Assembly (NCBI GenBank): GCA_017654935.2
Contig: CM065710.1
Coordinates: 22,329,394-22,393,393 of the forward strand
Direction of reading: 5' to 3'
DNA: 64,000 nucleotides
Origin: Phymorhynchus buccinoides
Taxonomy: Eukaryota > Mollusca > Gastropoda > Neogastropoda > Raphitomidae
Part shown: positions 10,198 to 22,289 of the stretch, one piece after another
Position numbering within the stretch: the stretch's first letter is position 1
How the letters are laid out: each line of letters opens with the position of its first letter
Notes under the pieces: generated by a model
Database searches by the model: none
Told to the model about the DNA's origin: nothing
What the model saw: only the letters and a program-made list of their open reading frames with translations
Made by a program: the position numbers and the translations under genes

Positions 10198-13119
10198 TCA
10201 ACAGTTTTCCAGCTGAGCAGCATTTGTCTGAAGCCACGACAGCAGTTTGGTTTCGTTCCGCTTCCTCCTTTTCTCGGCCACAGCGTTGAAGGTGTAGATG
10301 AAGGGGTTGAGGGCGGAGTTCAGGGGCAGCAGGAAGATGGCGAAGGCCACGTTCACCTCACCAGGGATGGGCACCCCCAGCAGAGCCAGCAACCCGCACA
10401 GCCCGATGGGGAACCAGCACAGGAAGTCTGTCACCGCCACGGCGACCAGCCTCCGGGCAACAGTCATGTCCTGGGAGGCTCTGGTGCTGCCTGACGACGT
10501 CAACGTGTTCTTCTTCAGGGACCAGTAGATGAACGTCTGGCAAGCCGAGATCATCAGGAAGAGAACGAAGTTGAACACGATCAACACGCTAACTGAGTAC
10601 AAGTGTCCTTGGAACTGCTGTCGAGTCACTGGCAGAGGGATGCAGATGCCCGTCTGGCTGTAGAACTCCCAGTGGGTTGTCCACGGGAGAAGCGGCAATG
10701 AAGCAAACAGTATTCCCACCAACCAGGTGCACACGCACGCTATCGATGCTGATTTTTTCTTAAAACGAACATTCCCAAACGGGAAGCAAATGACGATGGC
10801 GCGATCCAGAGAAATAAGCCAGATGTTAATGGCGGACACTTCGTTTGAAAGAAGAGAAAGAAAACCCGCTATCTTACAGGTCCCGCTGCTCAGCCACTTG
10901 TCATCGTGAAACAGATATTTCCCGCGGTAGATCTGATCAGCCAACCCAATAATGGAAATGTAAACCCCCATCAGAAAGTCTGACACGCTCAGATTACTGA
11001 CGAAGAGACTGTAGCTGGTCATTGTGGTTTTCTGCTCACAAAGACGTATGATGCAGCAAAATACATTGCCCACCACAGACAAGCAGCTGATCAGCCACAG
11101 GAAGGCTCGGTACACATTGGTCTGGAGAAGGTCCTCACACGAGGAAATCTCATCTTCAGGAGCGCTGCAGAACCTCTTATTGAAATGACTGGGCAAAATG
11201 GCTTTGCAGCAGAATTTGTAGTTTGGGGCCGAAATCAGACTGAGACGTGACAGACCTTTGAAAACGCAGGGTGGAACATTTCTGACAGGGCTGCCCTCTA
11301 TAGACAGGGTGGTTAAATGAGACGTCAGTTGAAACCCGCTGGGTCCAATGGTGTGGATAGAGGTGTGAGACAGATTGAGATTTCTGACGGACAAGAACTT
11401 GGAAATTAACTGGCTGTCAAATGATGTTAATTTTGTGTCAGAAAGATCTAGTGCCTTCAGATCAGTCTGATAGAAGTCAGGTTTGCCTTCATTGCTGATG
11501 GATATGATTGGATTTTGGGCCAGTGACAAAGTCTTCAGATGTTCCAGTGGAACAAAGAAACCCATGTCAATCTGCTGTAATTTATTTTGAGAAAGATCTA
11601 GGTAGTTTAAGTTGTATAAATGGATCTTAGTCAGTGAAGTTAGTGAGCATGTGACGAGAGATAGATACACCAGGTACAGATTGTCACTTAAATCAGAAAT
11701 TGTCATCCCTGAGCCTTCAGCATCCAGGTAGCGGAGCTGCAGGAAGAGGTTAGCAGGGAAAGACTGGGGACACAGGAAGGCGTGACCCTGGCACGTACAG
11801 CCTTGAGGACAGGTCACGTGACACAGCAGTTCGTCGTCGTGCAGAGGGCAGTGAGGCCATCCGTCACACACATGGTCACTGTGAAGACACACAGTGTGGG
11901 ATCGACATCGGTAGAAGCCTGGACACAGCATTCCCTGACAGCCCTGTTCATCTTCATGACCAACACAGTCGTGCATTCCGTTACAGCGGGTGTAGACAGG
12001 CAGGCAGTCGTTGACGTCTCCGGGGCAACGGTAGTGAGTCTCCGGGCAGAGATCTCCGGGTCTCATTTTGGACAGAATGATCTCCATTATTCCATCAAAG
12101 CTCACAAGCACTGGTGCGAGCAAGTATTGGCCCAACCTTAGGTTCAGTTCTCGATAAAACTCGCAGTCCATTTCGTCAGAATGATCCAAGCAGTCGGACA
12201 TTCTGTCACAGCGTTTGTTCAGCGACACACACTGGCCGTTTTCACAGGTAAAACCATGACAAGGGGGGTGCTGACAGAAGGACTCGTCCTCCCTGTCCTG
12301 ACAGTCAGCTCTGAAGTCACACACAAAAGTGTAGGAGAGGTGGGTCTGGCTGTGATCGCAGTGAAACAACACCACTGGTTTAACAGCCACACCCGCTGAA
12401 TACTCTATGTCACTCACAGATCGTTTGCTGTGGAAAGAACAAACACTGCTAAGGTCTTCACTGCACTCGCTGAACGACCCACATGACAGGAAGAAGTATG
12501 TCACGTGACCGTTCTGACATACGCTAAACTGCTCACCTGTGAAACTGTACTGTTTCACATTGGTGAAATGAAGCGGCATTTTCCTTGTCTCTGTCTCTCT
12601 AGGAATCTCGCACAACACACGAGTCAACTCCACCTCACAGTCAACATGAGAAACGGATGTGTCTATCATCAACACAGCACACCTTTTTCGTCCAATGTAC
12701 CTTGTGTAGGCATTTACGTTTGCATGATAGAGCACTGTGTTGTCGTCAGCTAGAGAAATGTATCGGTAGAGGTTGGGCACAGTCAAGCCTGCCCAGTGAA
12801 CTCCAACAGCCACATAGTGGAGATACAGGAACTTCTGCATAGCATATGCGTTCAAGGCTTGGTTCCAGTCATGGTTAAACTTTGGTGCTGCCAGTTGTCC
12901 ACCCAAAGAACGACAGTAGTTTGCGGCTTTCTGGAAAGTGTTTCTTTTGGATCTCCCAAATTTGTCCAGTGTCTCACTGTTCACCAAAGTGTAACACGAA
13001 TGGTGTGCAACCACCCACACACCTTGAGTGCTGTTGTGTTGTACTAGACAGTGCTCATGAACAGTCTGATCCCCGATTCCTGCAACTTTCAATGAACAAA
13101 GGGTGTACATAGACAGCAT
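10198..13119 (-). CDS. GRL101-like receptor (C-type lectin, LDLa, LRR, rhodopsin-like 7TM)
   Basis: An uninterrupted frame of 973 codons. Domain order: C-type lectin-like domain at residues 42-171 (NYCRSLGGQLAAP, closing Cys pair near 161/170); LDLa modules near 254-282, 287-319, 358-394 and 399-433 with CDxxxDCxDxxDE-type calcium cages; Cys-rich LRR cap at 437-455; leucine-rich repeats 463-640 (LNYLDLSQNKLQ, LKALDLSDTKL); a CC..C..C hinge at 637-662; seven helices 669-945. The helices are well preserved: VVGN in TM1, NLSVSDFLMG in TM2, LDRAI in place of DRY at the TM3 end, CWFP in TM6 and NPFIY in TM7. A short basic tail follows. This is the GRL101/LGR type C architecture, a plasma-membrane G-protein-coupled receptor; the ligand is unknown. 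An in-frame stop lies two codons before the chosen Met. The first 13 residues are a poor signal peptide and an acceptor-like cag follows them, so a separate upstream signal-peptide exon is likely. Confidence 0.9.
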   Translation of the reverse strand: MLSMYTLCSLKVAGIGDQTVHEHCLVQHNSTQGVWVVAHHSCYTLVNSETLDKFGRSKRNTFQKAANYCRSLGGQLAAPKFNHDWNQALNAYAMQKFLYLHYVAVGVHWAGLTVPNLYRYISLADDNTVLYHANVNAYTRYIGRKRCAVLMIDTSVSHVDCEVELTRVLCEIPRETETRKMPLHFTNVKQYSFTGEQFSVCQNGHVTYFFLSCGSFSECSEDLSSVCSFHSKRSVSDIEYSAGVAVKPVVLFHCDHSQTHLSYTFVCDFRADCQDREDESFCQHPPCHGFTCENGQCVSLNKRCDRMSDCLDHSDEMDCEFYRELNLRLGQYLLAPVLVSFDGIMEIILSKMRPGDLCPETHYRCPGDVNDCLPVYTRCNGMHDCVGHEDEQGCQGMLCPGFYRCRSHTVCLHSDHVCDGWPHCPLHDDELLCHVTCPQGCTCQGHAFLCPQSFPANLFLQLRYLDAEGSGMTISDLSDNLYLVYLSLVTCSLTSLTKIHLYNLNYLDLSQNKLQQIDMGFFVPLEHLKTLSLAQNPIISISNEGKPDFYQTDLKALDLSDTKLTSFDSQLISKFLSVRNLNLSHTSIHTIGPSGFQLTSHLTTLSIEGSPVRNVPPCVFKGLSRLSLISAPNYKFCCKAILPSHFNKRFCSAPEDEISSCEDLLQTNVYRAFLWLISCLSVVGNVFCCIIRLCEQKTTMTSYSLFVSNLSVSDFLMGVYISIIGLADQIYRGKYLFHDDKWLSSGTCKIAGFLSLLSNEVSAINIWLISLDRAIVICFPFGNVRFKKKSASIACVCTWLVGILFASLPLLPWTTHWEFYSQTGICIPLPVTRQQFQGHLYSVSVLIVFNFVLFLMISACQTFIYWSLKKNTLTSSGSTRASQDMTVARRLVAVAVTDFLCWFPIGLCGLLALLGVPIPGEVNVAFAIFLLPLNSALNPFIYTFNAVAEKRRKRNETKLLSWLQTNAAQLENC

Positions 13120-13960
13120 TACTCAGTTAAGCAAATAAGTGATACGGGTGAATAAATGAGTATACATTACCAGACACTTCACAGTGTATCTACGCATGCA
13201 TGCTTGTGATTATGCTCATGATAACTTTGTAGTTCATATTTTGTTCACAAATACAATCTCAAAAGGGGTGGAATAACAAAATAGCATTTATCCATTAACT
13301 ACAAATCCATGAATGCAGATTACATTGCTTTTAAAGGGGATTAACGTTCGAAGGATTTTACTAATAGAATTCGTTCACCTTCCTTAAAAGTAATCATTTC
13401 CAAATCTTTGGAATTGTTATTCAGTTATTAAAACACTCGTTATTTTGTTGCTGAAGTGCTATTCAAAGCTGATCACTGACTGAAGACAGAGTGAACAGCG
13501 CAGGACAACACTCTATCAGAGTTCTCAATAACAGTTGCATCAAAGTGTATATTTTATGAGTATATCATAGTGATACTGACCAAACTGATCTCAATTGACT
13601 ACATGCCCTGTGAAGATTTCTCACTTAGGGTGCCTCAGTGCGTCCCTAACGTGAGAGTGAGCTCCGTAGCCGCCCCGGCACGCCATATTGATGGGGGTGT
13701 TATTTCCGGGTCATGGGGCAGGGTGGACGTGACCAATGCGGCACAGGTGCAGAAGCCCGGCACGATAGTAAGACCAGGTCTCAGAAACTCACTCCAGAGG
13801 GGTCACAGGCTAGAGTGGTCAGGCTGGGGAGGGGCCCCGAACTGATGAAAACACGAAAAACAGCTGGTGGACAGACAAATTTAAGTTACAGCTACTGTCT
13901 CTGAGGTGGGAACACTAAACGCCAGTGAGCTCCTTTGAAATTCGGAACGTGTCAGCTGCG
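13120..13960. other. intergenic DNA upstream of the first receptor gene
   Basis: No gene is recognised. The segment 13620-13850 is GC-rich and less repetitive than its surroundings and could hold a promoter or exon for another gene, but nothing decisive is visible. Confidence 0.35.
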
Positions 13961-13965
13961 GACAG

Positions 13966-16345
13966 CGGGGAGACAAGGACAGCCAGGAGACAAGGACAGC
14001 AGGGAGACAAGGACAGCGGGGAGACAAGGACAGCCGGGAGACAAGGACAGCGGGGAGACAAGGACAGCGGGGAGACAAGGACAGCAGGGACACAAAGACA
14101 GCGGGGAGACAAGGACAGCGGGGAGACAAGGACAGCAGGGAGACAAGGACAGCCGGGAGACAAGGACAGCCGGGAGACAAGGACAGCCGGGAGACAAGGA
14201 CAGCGGGGAGACAAGGACAGCCGGGAGACAAGGACAGCGGGGAGACAAGGACAGCGGGGAGACAAGGACAGCGGGGAGACAAGGACAGCGGGGAGACAAG
14301 GACAGCCGGGAGACAAGGACAGCGGGGAGACAAGGACAGCGGGGAGACAAGGACAGCGGGGAGACAAGGACAGCGGGGAGACAAGGACAGCGGGGAGACA
14401 AGGACAGCGGGGAGACAAGGACAGCGGGGAGACAAGGACAGCGGGGAGACAAGGACAGCGGGGAGACAAGGACAGCGGGGAGACAAGGACAGCGGGGAGA
14501 CAAGGACAGCGGGGAGACAAGGACAGCGGGGAGACAAGGACAGCGGGGAGACAAGGACAGCGGGGAGACAAGGACAGCGGGGAGACAAGGACAGCGGGGA
14601 GACAAGGACAGCGGGGAGACAAGGACAGCGGGGAGACAAGGACAGCGGGGAGAAAAGGACAGCGGGGAGACAAGGACAGCGGGGAGACAAGGACAGCGGG
14701 GAGACAAGGACAGCAGGGAGACAAGGACAGCGGGGAGACAAGGACAGCAGGGAGACAAGGACAGCGGGGAGACAAGGACAGCGGGGAGACAAGGACAGCG
14801 GGGAGACAAGGACAGCAGGGAGACAAGGACAGCGGGGAGACAAGGACAGCGGGGAGACAAGGACAGCGGGGAGACAAGGACAGCGGGGAGACAAGGACAG
14901 CGGGGAGACAAGGACAGCGGGGAGACAAGGACAGCGGGGAGACAAGGACAGCGGGGAGACAAGGACAGCGGGGAGACAAGGACAGCGGGGAGACAAGGAC
15001 AGCGGGGAGACAAGGACAGCGGGGAGACAAGGACAGCGGGGAGACAAGGACAGCGGGGAGACAAGGACAGCGGGGAGACAAGGACAGCGGGGAGACAAGG
15101 ACAGCGGGGAGACAAGGACAGCGGGGAGACAAGGACAGCGGGGAGACAAGGACAGCGGGGAGACAAGGACAGCGGGGAGACAAGGACAGCGGGGAGACAA
15201 GGACAGCGGGGAGACAAGGACAGCGGGGAGACAAGGACAGCGGGGAGACAAGGACAGCGGGGAGACAAGGACAGCGGGGAGACAAGGACAGCGGGGAGAC
15301 AAGGACAGCAGGGAGACAAGGACAGCGGGGAGACAAGGACAGCGGGGAGACAAGGACAGCGGGGAGACAAGGACAGCGGGGAGACAAGGACAGCGGGGAG
15401 ACAAGGACAGCGGGGAGACAAGGACAGCGGGGAGACAAGGACAGCGGGGAGACAAGGACAGCGGGGAGACAAGGACAGCGGGGAGACAAGGACAGCGGGG
15501 AGACAAGGACAGCGGGGAGACAAGGACAGCGGGGAGACAAGGACAGCGGGGAGACAAGGACAGCGGGGAGAAAAGGACAGCGGGGAGACAAGGACAGCGG
15601 GGAGACAAGGACAGCGGGGAGACAAGGACAGCGGGGAGACAAGGACAGCGGGGAGACAAGGACAGCGGGGAGACAAGGACAGCGGGGAGACAAGGACAGC
15701 GGGGAGACAAGGACAGCGGGGAGACAAGGACAGCGGGGAGACAAGGACAGCGGGGAGACAAGGACAGCGGGGAGACAAGGACAGCGGGGAGACAAGGACA
15801 GCGGGGAGACAAGGACAGCGGGGAGACAAGGACAGCGGGGAGACAAGGACAGCGGGGAGACAAGGACAGCGGGGAGACAAGGACAGCGGGGAGACAAGGA
15901 CAGCGGGGAGACAAGGACAGCGGGGAGACAAGGACAGCGGGGAGACAAGGACAGCGGGGAGACAAGGACAGCGGGGAGACAAGGACAGCGGGGAGACAAG
16001 GACAGCAGGGAGACAAGGACAGCAGGGAGACAAGGCGGGGAGACAAGGACAGCAGGGAGACAAGGACAGCGGGGAGACAAGGACAGCGGGGAGACAAGGA
16101 CAGCAGGGAGACAAGGACAGCAGGGAGACAAGGACAGCGGGGAGACAAGGACAGCGGGGAGACAAGGACAGCGGGGAGACAAGGACAGCGGGGAGACAAG
16201 GACAGCAGGGAGACAAGGACAGCGGGGAGACAAGGACAGCGGGGAGACAAGGACAGCGGGGAGACAAGGACAGCGGGGAGACAAGGACAGCAGGGAGACA
16301 AGGACAGCGGGGAGACAAGGACAGCAGGGAGACTAGGACAGCTTC
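13966..16345. repeat. 17-bp minisatellite, about 140 copies
   Basis: The unit is gacaaggacagcgggga, repeated for about 2.4 kb. The main variant positions are agcGggg, agcAggg and agcCggg, with rare gaAaagg and one deletion near 16033. Variants cluster towards both ends and the centre is nearly homogeneous. The unit has no stop in any phase on either strand, so several overlapping frames of about 800 codons are open. These are artefacts of the repeat. Confidence 0.97.
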
Positions 16346-16383
16346 AAACAAGGCAACTGAAGACCGGACACATACGTCATTGA

Positions 16384-17330
16384 CCCACTATGGTCATGCC
16401 CGGATCACGAGACAGACTTGATGGTGCTCACTATGGTCATGCCCGGATCACGAGACAGACTTGATGGTGCTCACTATGGTCATGCCCGGATCACGAGACA
16501 GACTTGATGGTGCCCACTATGGTCATGCCCGGATCACGAAACAGACTTGATGGTGCTCACTATGGTCATTCCCGGATCACGAGACAGACGTGATGGTGCT
16601 CACTATGGTCATGCCCGGATCACGAAACAGACTTGATGGTGCCCACTATGGTCATGCCCGGATCACGAGACAGACTTGATGGTGCTCACTATGGTCATGC
16701 CCGGATCACGAGACAGACTTGATGGTGCTCACTATGGTCATGCCCGGATCATGAGACAGACTTGATGGTGCCCACTATGGTCATGCCCGGATCACGAGAC
16801 AGACTTGATGGTGCCCACTATGGTCATGCCCGGATCACGAGACAGACTTGATGGTGCCCACTATGGTCATGCCCGGATCACGAGACAGACTTGATGGTGC
16901 CCACTATGGTCATGCCCGGATCACGAGACAGACTTGATGGTGCCCACTATGGTCATGCCCGGATCACGAAACAGACTTGATGGTGCCCACTATGGTCATG
17001 CCCGGATCACGAAACAGACTTGATGGTGCTCACTATGGTCATGCCCGGATCACGAAACAGACTTGATGGTGCTCACTATGGTCATGCCCGGATCATAAGA
17101 CAGACTTGATGGTGCCCACTATGGTCATGCCCGGATCATGAGACAGACTTGATGGTGCCCACTATGGTCATGCCCGGATCACGAGACAGACTTGATGGTG
17201 CTCACTATGGTCATGCCCGGATCATGAGACAGACTTGATGGTGCCCACTATGGTCATGCCCGGATCATGAGACAGACTTGATGGTGCCCACTATGGTCAT
17301 GCCCGGATCACGAGACAGACGTGATGGTGC
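16384..17330. repeat. 43-bp minisatellite, about 22 copies
   Basis: The unit includes actatggtcatgcccggatc and acgagacagacttgatggtg. It varies at gctcac/gcccac and acgaga/acgaaa/atgaga. It starts about 40 bp after the 17-bp array ends, so two unrelated minisatellites are nearly adjacent. Confidence 0.95.
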
Positions 17331-17339
17331 TCGTCCTGT

Positions 17340-18060
17340 TTGAAACCAGGTAGAACTAGTGCCGGGCCCCCAGCCTCAAAGAGCCCATCCTCAGCTACTG
17401 GTTCGGCGCATCAATTGACAACATAAATATAGCAGCAAGACAGTGGCCCAGAGATTATACCCAATCAGGGTTTTTTCGAAAGAAATCCCATTCAGTTTAT
17501 TGAAAAGAATGAAAGAGCTGCTTGGCTTTCAAATCATTCTGGATCAAGTGAAATTCTCTTGCTGAAAGATCAAATTATCACAAAAATTCCATCCAAAAAA
17601 GAAAGAAAGAAAATTAAGCTTCCAAACAAAAAGGGGATTATCACTTGAACATCGTGATACAAGGGAATTGATATGATCAGATGTAAACGGTGTGGATATC
17701 TATAGGCATCTGGGCGTTTTAGGGCAGTCAGTAGGAGGGGTGGGCTCCTTGGATTATACACGCAAGTACCCATTAGGAGCTCACTAGCATACTAGAAAAC
17801 AGGGTCCAAACAATGTTTTTGTTTTATCTAAGCAAAACACGGATAGACTTTACGTGTACAAATTAGTAAGTTGTATTTTGTTGTCATGGCAATAAAATAG
17901 GAGATACATCTGGTAGTTAACCTTTTACAATTAATCGATTTCACTGTTTCTTTCAAGCAGTATTGATCATGATAATTTGTTATATCAACAGAAAGTTAAT
18001 AAACTGCATATATACATACAACACTCATACATGTATCCATATGATAATTATGTACAATGC
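17340..18060. other. unique DNA
   Basis: No gene, repeat array or mobile element is recognised. Confidence 0.5.
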
Positions 18061-18063
18061 CTA

Positions 18064-18253
18064 AGGGCGGAGACACATTAGACGCGGAAGTGACTCGCGG
18101 AAAACAATAAATAAGTAAAAGAAAGAAGGAAAACAATATATGGATTAGGGATATTACGGACATGTGCGCTTTTTTTTCTTTCTTTCTTTTACTTATTTAC
18201 GGATTTCGCATGGGTTTCCGCGCTGAACATCCGCGTGTGTGTGTACACGGCCT
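18064..18253. mobile_element. TA-flanked palindromic MITE, copy c
   Basis: This 190-bp member belongs to the same family as 7854-8054 and 8057-8246. TA precedes it, and the arms contain aataaataagtaaaagaaag and its inverse ctttcttttacttatttacg. It ends gtgtgtacacggcct. A decayed half copy (cttctttcttttacttattt, then acgg) is visible at about 19635-19685. Confidence 0.75.
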
Positions 18254-18278
18254 TGGAGTCAAAACAGACTATCTTTAA

Positions 18279-18432
18279 ATGGTCCGTTGATTTATTATGG
18301 AACGAATCGTAAAACAATAATAACTTGTATTATAAAATAGCATATTATAAACAGCATAATCCCCTTTTGGGGGTCTTATTAAATACAAGTTATTATTTTG
18401 GTGATAAGTTCCATAATAAGTCAAAGGACCAT
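18279..18432. mobile_element. second fold-back element (about 53-bp inverted arms)
   Basis: The left arm at 18279-18332 (atggtccgttgatttattat, then gg) and the right arm at 18381-18432 (ttccataataagtcaaagga, then ccat) are imperfect inverted copies around a roughly 48-bp loop. The element abuts the preceding MITE. There is no coding capacity. It could be a MITE or a structured RNA locus. Confidence 0.55.
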
Positions 18433-18852
18433 CTGAAGATCTGAAGTCCTTTTTTATTCTAAGGCATCGAAATGTACATACATATGCAGATGCAAATGAT
18501 ATATTTTAACCCACATGGAAACAAATATATAATATAGGCCTATTATCGCGCTTTTGAAATAAGGTTAAGCTAACGTTGTATTCGCATCATTTCTTAGACA
18601 CATCTTAAGTCTTAATATGCCATTCACAGACATGTAACCACCACAATAAAAACAACAGTTACAACCAATCTGTTCAGCGTCAATATAGCACTTCAGCAGC
18701 ACCTTTTGGGGCAGCAAGCATGACCAGGCAAAGTGTTGTATCAAAAGAATGGTTGATTTTTACATGATCAAGAATAAGACTACAGAGTGTACTAGCTGGT
18801 GTGAAACCTGTCCAGATGAAGTGGGTCTTCAGGAGAAATGATAGAATCCCAC

Positions 18853-19245
18853 AGAGCTGATGTAGCCCAGTTGGTTGAGGCGCAGGCTCGTAATCCGTCA
18901 GTTTTGCGAGTGTGCGGGTTCGAATCCAGCTGGGGTCGCAGTGGTGTGTCCTTGGGAAAGACACTTTACTCCTGATTTCCTCAAGCCACCCAGGTGTAAA
19001 ATGGGTACCTGACGTCAGTTGGGGGAAAAGTCTTTCGGATGAGACTTAAAACCGAGGTCCCGTGTGCGAACGCATGCACAAAGATCTTGCGCACACGTTA
19101 AAGCCCATTCCACTAATCAGTAGGAGTAGGCCATGTTGTGCCGGTGGAATGGATGACACGAACTCACATAGCATGCATCCTGTGCGCCAATTGCAGTCTA
19201 AATGAAGGCTTTGGATGTGGGACAGGATAAACATCCCTAATAGGA
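18853..19245 (+). mobile_element. tRNA-derived SINE
   Basis: The 5' part resembles a tRNA gene. An internal A box lies at 18863-18880 (tagcccagttggttgagg) and a B box at 18917-18927 (ggttcgaatcc), spaced as in RNA polymerase III promoters. A non-tRNA body follows, with ctttcggatgagacttaaaa and ccgaggtcccgtgtg, a core-like block I recall from widespread animal SINEs; the family name is unverified. The end runs into an A/G-rich tail near 19235. It is too long and too unlike a cloverleaf to be a functional tRNA. Confidence 0.65.
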
Positions 19246-19929
19246 AGAAAAAGAAGATGCTGCCACATGTCACTGGACTCACTACCCAAAGTGCCTGGAC
19301 TCTGGATGAAGGATTTGAGCGTGATTGCAGTCACAACCACGACCATAATGATGAAGAAGAAGAAAACAAGAAGAAGAACAAGAACAGAAGAAGAAAGAGG
19401 TGTCGCAGAGCAACCTCCGCTATTTCAGATGCTATTACGTTCTCTATAAAATATAAAACCAATTTGACAAGAAATGTCTTTTCTTGTTGTTCTTATTCTT
19501 CTTCTGCGTTCCCAGGCTATATGGCAGTAATGTGTCTGGTGTTTAGTTTTCACTTATCTCCCCACTGCGTTCAGCCGATATATTCCGATTTCGGAGGAGA
19601 TTATGTCCGTGCGTCAACGCGTGCGCTATTTTTTCCTTCTTTCTTTTACTTATTTACGGGGCTTCTGTACGGAAACATTTAGTTTGTGTGTGCGTGCGCC
19701 AAAACAGTAGAAGTCAAATTAGAAAGTTGTAGAATTTTGCTCACTTTAACTTTGAAGTGTGAAATTGCAATATGTTTCACCACAAATCAGCATTGATACA
19801 TTAATCCACTAAGTAATGTTAATGTTAGCACGTAGCAACAGCGTTGAAGGTAAACTTAAGCTTAGCAGTACAGCATTTAGTTTACCATTATATATCCACA
19901 CTGAGATTTTCTTACAAGAAAGTAGAACT

Positions 19930-20560
19930 TCTGGGGTCAACACATGGAGACGAGGGACACATGGAGACGAGGGACACATGGAGATGAGGGACACATGGAG
20001 ACCGAGGCACGATGACGGGGACGCGTGGAGACGGGGGCACACGGGGGCATGAACACACATAAACGAGGGACACATGGAGACGGGGGCACACACGGGGGCA
20101 TGAACACACATAAACGAGGGACACATGGAGACGGGGGCACACACGGGGGCTTGAACACACATAAACGAGGGACACATGGAGACGGGGGCACACACGGGGG
20201 CATGAACACACATAAACGAGGGACACATGGAGACGGGGGCACACACGGGGGCATGAACACACATAAACGAGGGACACATGGAGACGGGGGCACACACGGG
20301 GGCATGAACACACATAAACGAGGGACACATGGAGACGGGGGCACACACGGGGGCATGAACACACATAAACGAGGGACACATGGAGACGGGGGCACACACG
20401 GGGGCATGAACACACATAAACGAGGGACACGTGGAGACGGGGGCACACACGGGGGCATGAACACACATAAACGAGGGACACGTGGAGACGGGGGCACACG
20501 GGGGCGGGGAGCACGTGGAGACATATGTGGACGGGGGCACAGTGACTGGGGCACATGGAG
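19930..20560. repeat. 51-bp minisatellite, about 9 full copies plus decayed edges
   Basis: The unit includes gggggcacacacgggggcat and acacataaacgagggacaca. The 51-bp period equals 17 codons, which keeps frames open on both strands (a PVSMCPSFMCVHAPVCA-type peptide on the - strand). Shortened related units at 19940-20020 and 20500-20575 mark the decayed edges. It is not treated as a gene. Confidence 0.93.
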
Positions 20561-20579
20561 ACGGGGGCACATGCAATGG

Positions 20580-21480
20580 GTCCCTTTCGCCGTTTCCTCT
20601 CGAATGAGCAATCTTTCTTGGGTCTACTCCTAACTTTCCGTAATAACAGCACTTTTCCATTCCCTGCTTGCTACCTTTGCCGTCAAATGTTCGGCATCCC
20701 ACCAAAAAGGTCCCAGTAGGCCTAAGCGTGCGTGTGTGTATATGTGTGTGTGTGAGCTTCTTTCACAAGCAACATTTTCTAACTTTTTGTACGCATTTCT
20801 TTCTTTAGAGTTAATTAAGGGAAGGGGTTAACCCCTTCCCTGCCTGGCTACGAGACGGTCTTGTACTTAATGATGTCATTGATTATGTCATAACTTATGA
20901 TGTCATAAGCCTGGGATGATGGTTTTTGGCTTAGATAAGCCAGAAAGGATATATCTCTAGACCATTTTCTCAGATTGAGTCTAACAGATTTGTTTTAAAC
21001 TTTATAATTAAAAAAAATCGATAATTTCTGTTTTCCTCTGGCAGTGAACACTTACTCGGTATCTTTCTCTCAACTTTGCCATGAATATTGCCTTACTCCC
21101 TTGATATCTACTCAGTCTTCCTTTTATATCTGAATTTCAACTCAGTCTTCTCTTTCTATTTTGAACTCTTACTTTTTGCTTGCTGTCTGTCAGTCTTTCT
21201 TTTTACATCGAAAACGTATGTACCATACGAAACGTCTGGTTATTGACTTTCATTAAAGGACCAAATACTACCTGAACGCCTTGTGTCTTTTATGTGCCTA
21301 AGTGGCTAAGGTATTTTTTAGTTCTTGTATTTTGGGGTTTTAGTTCGTTTTCTTTCGCGCTTTATTTGGTTGGGTTTCGCTGTACAGCTGTCACAATCAC
21401 TGTTTATGGGGCAGTTATTTTATGATGCGTTCGAGCAGGACTTTTGTGGGTTCTGACTGAGAGAGGAAACTGTGCGTTTG
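20580..21480. other. unique DNA with a short perfect palindrome
   Basis: No gene is recognised. A perfect 22-bp palindrome centred on ttaa lies at 20819-20840 (gggaagggg on one side). A short cluster of atgatgtcat/atgtcata motifs lies at 20870-20910. Confidence 0.5.
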
Positions 21481-21483
21481 TTT

Positions 21484-21518
21484 GCGTTGAGACAGAGGGG
21501 GAGAGGGAGAGAGAGAGC

Positions 21519-21612
<94 letters not shown>
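21484..21612. repeat. (GA)n followed by (GACA)n microsatellite
   Basis: A long GA run from 21490 to about 21596, then five GACA units. Confidence 0.95.
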
Positions 21613-21614
<2 letters not shown>

Positions 21615-22049
21615 AACAGAGACAGAGGGAGAAAGGCTTGTATATTCTGCACAAAGTGTTTCTTTGAAAATGGCATTTAACAAATAATGTGGATGCGTAT
21701 GCACATGCATGCATTTCTGTGTTTAATTACACGTGCGTGCTTATTCTTTGCCTTTTGGCCTTATGATTTTGATGACCTTTTCCAAAAATGGAAGTGACTG
21801 AGAACATTCTCTGCTATTTGGCGTATGTGAGTGATGAAAATGTGAACTATTCTGAGTAAAATGTATCGAAAGAGAAAACATGAAAAAAACCTTCTGGGTT
21901 CTGGCATTGCGATGTTTACTGACAAACCAAGGCAGGCACAACAGCACACTGACACCAGAACCGACAGTGACACGAAGCGAAAATGGTTTCTGCCCATGTA
22001 GCGGCTGGTGACAGTATCTGCTAAATGTCCTGCAGGCAATTCCTATTAT

Positions 22050-22097
<48 letters not shown>

Positions 22098-22133
22098 GCG
22101 TGCGTGTGCGTGTGTGCGCGTGTGCGTGTACAT

Positions 22134-22218
<85 letters not shown>
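22050..22218. repeat. (GT)n microsatellite
   Basis: Two long GT runs separated by a GTGC-rich interruption at 22090-22135. Confidence 0.95.
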
Positions 22219-22220
<2 letters not shown>

Positions 22221-22289
22221 AAGTCAAAATTCCAATTGAAAATTGCAAAATTTATAAGATCAGGAAAAGTTGTTTGACAATAGACTGGA

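Noticed and set aside
13881..16421. Five overlapping frames of about 790-830 codons on both strands
   Set aside because: All come from a stop-free 17-bp tandem repeat. Identical periodic peptides on both strands and in several frames are not credible genes.
18855..18930. Functional tRNA gene
   Set aside because: A and B boxes are present, but the cloverleaf is poor and a SINE body follows directly. It was called as a SINE head instead.
19215..19682. 155-codon + strand frame
   Set aside because: It begins in a SINE tail, passes through AAG/GAA low-complexity sequence and a MITE half copy, and has no domain.
19809..20705. 298-codon Cys/Pro-rich protein on the - strand
   Set aside because: It derives from the 51-bp minisatellite, and three frames give similar repeats.
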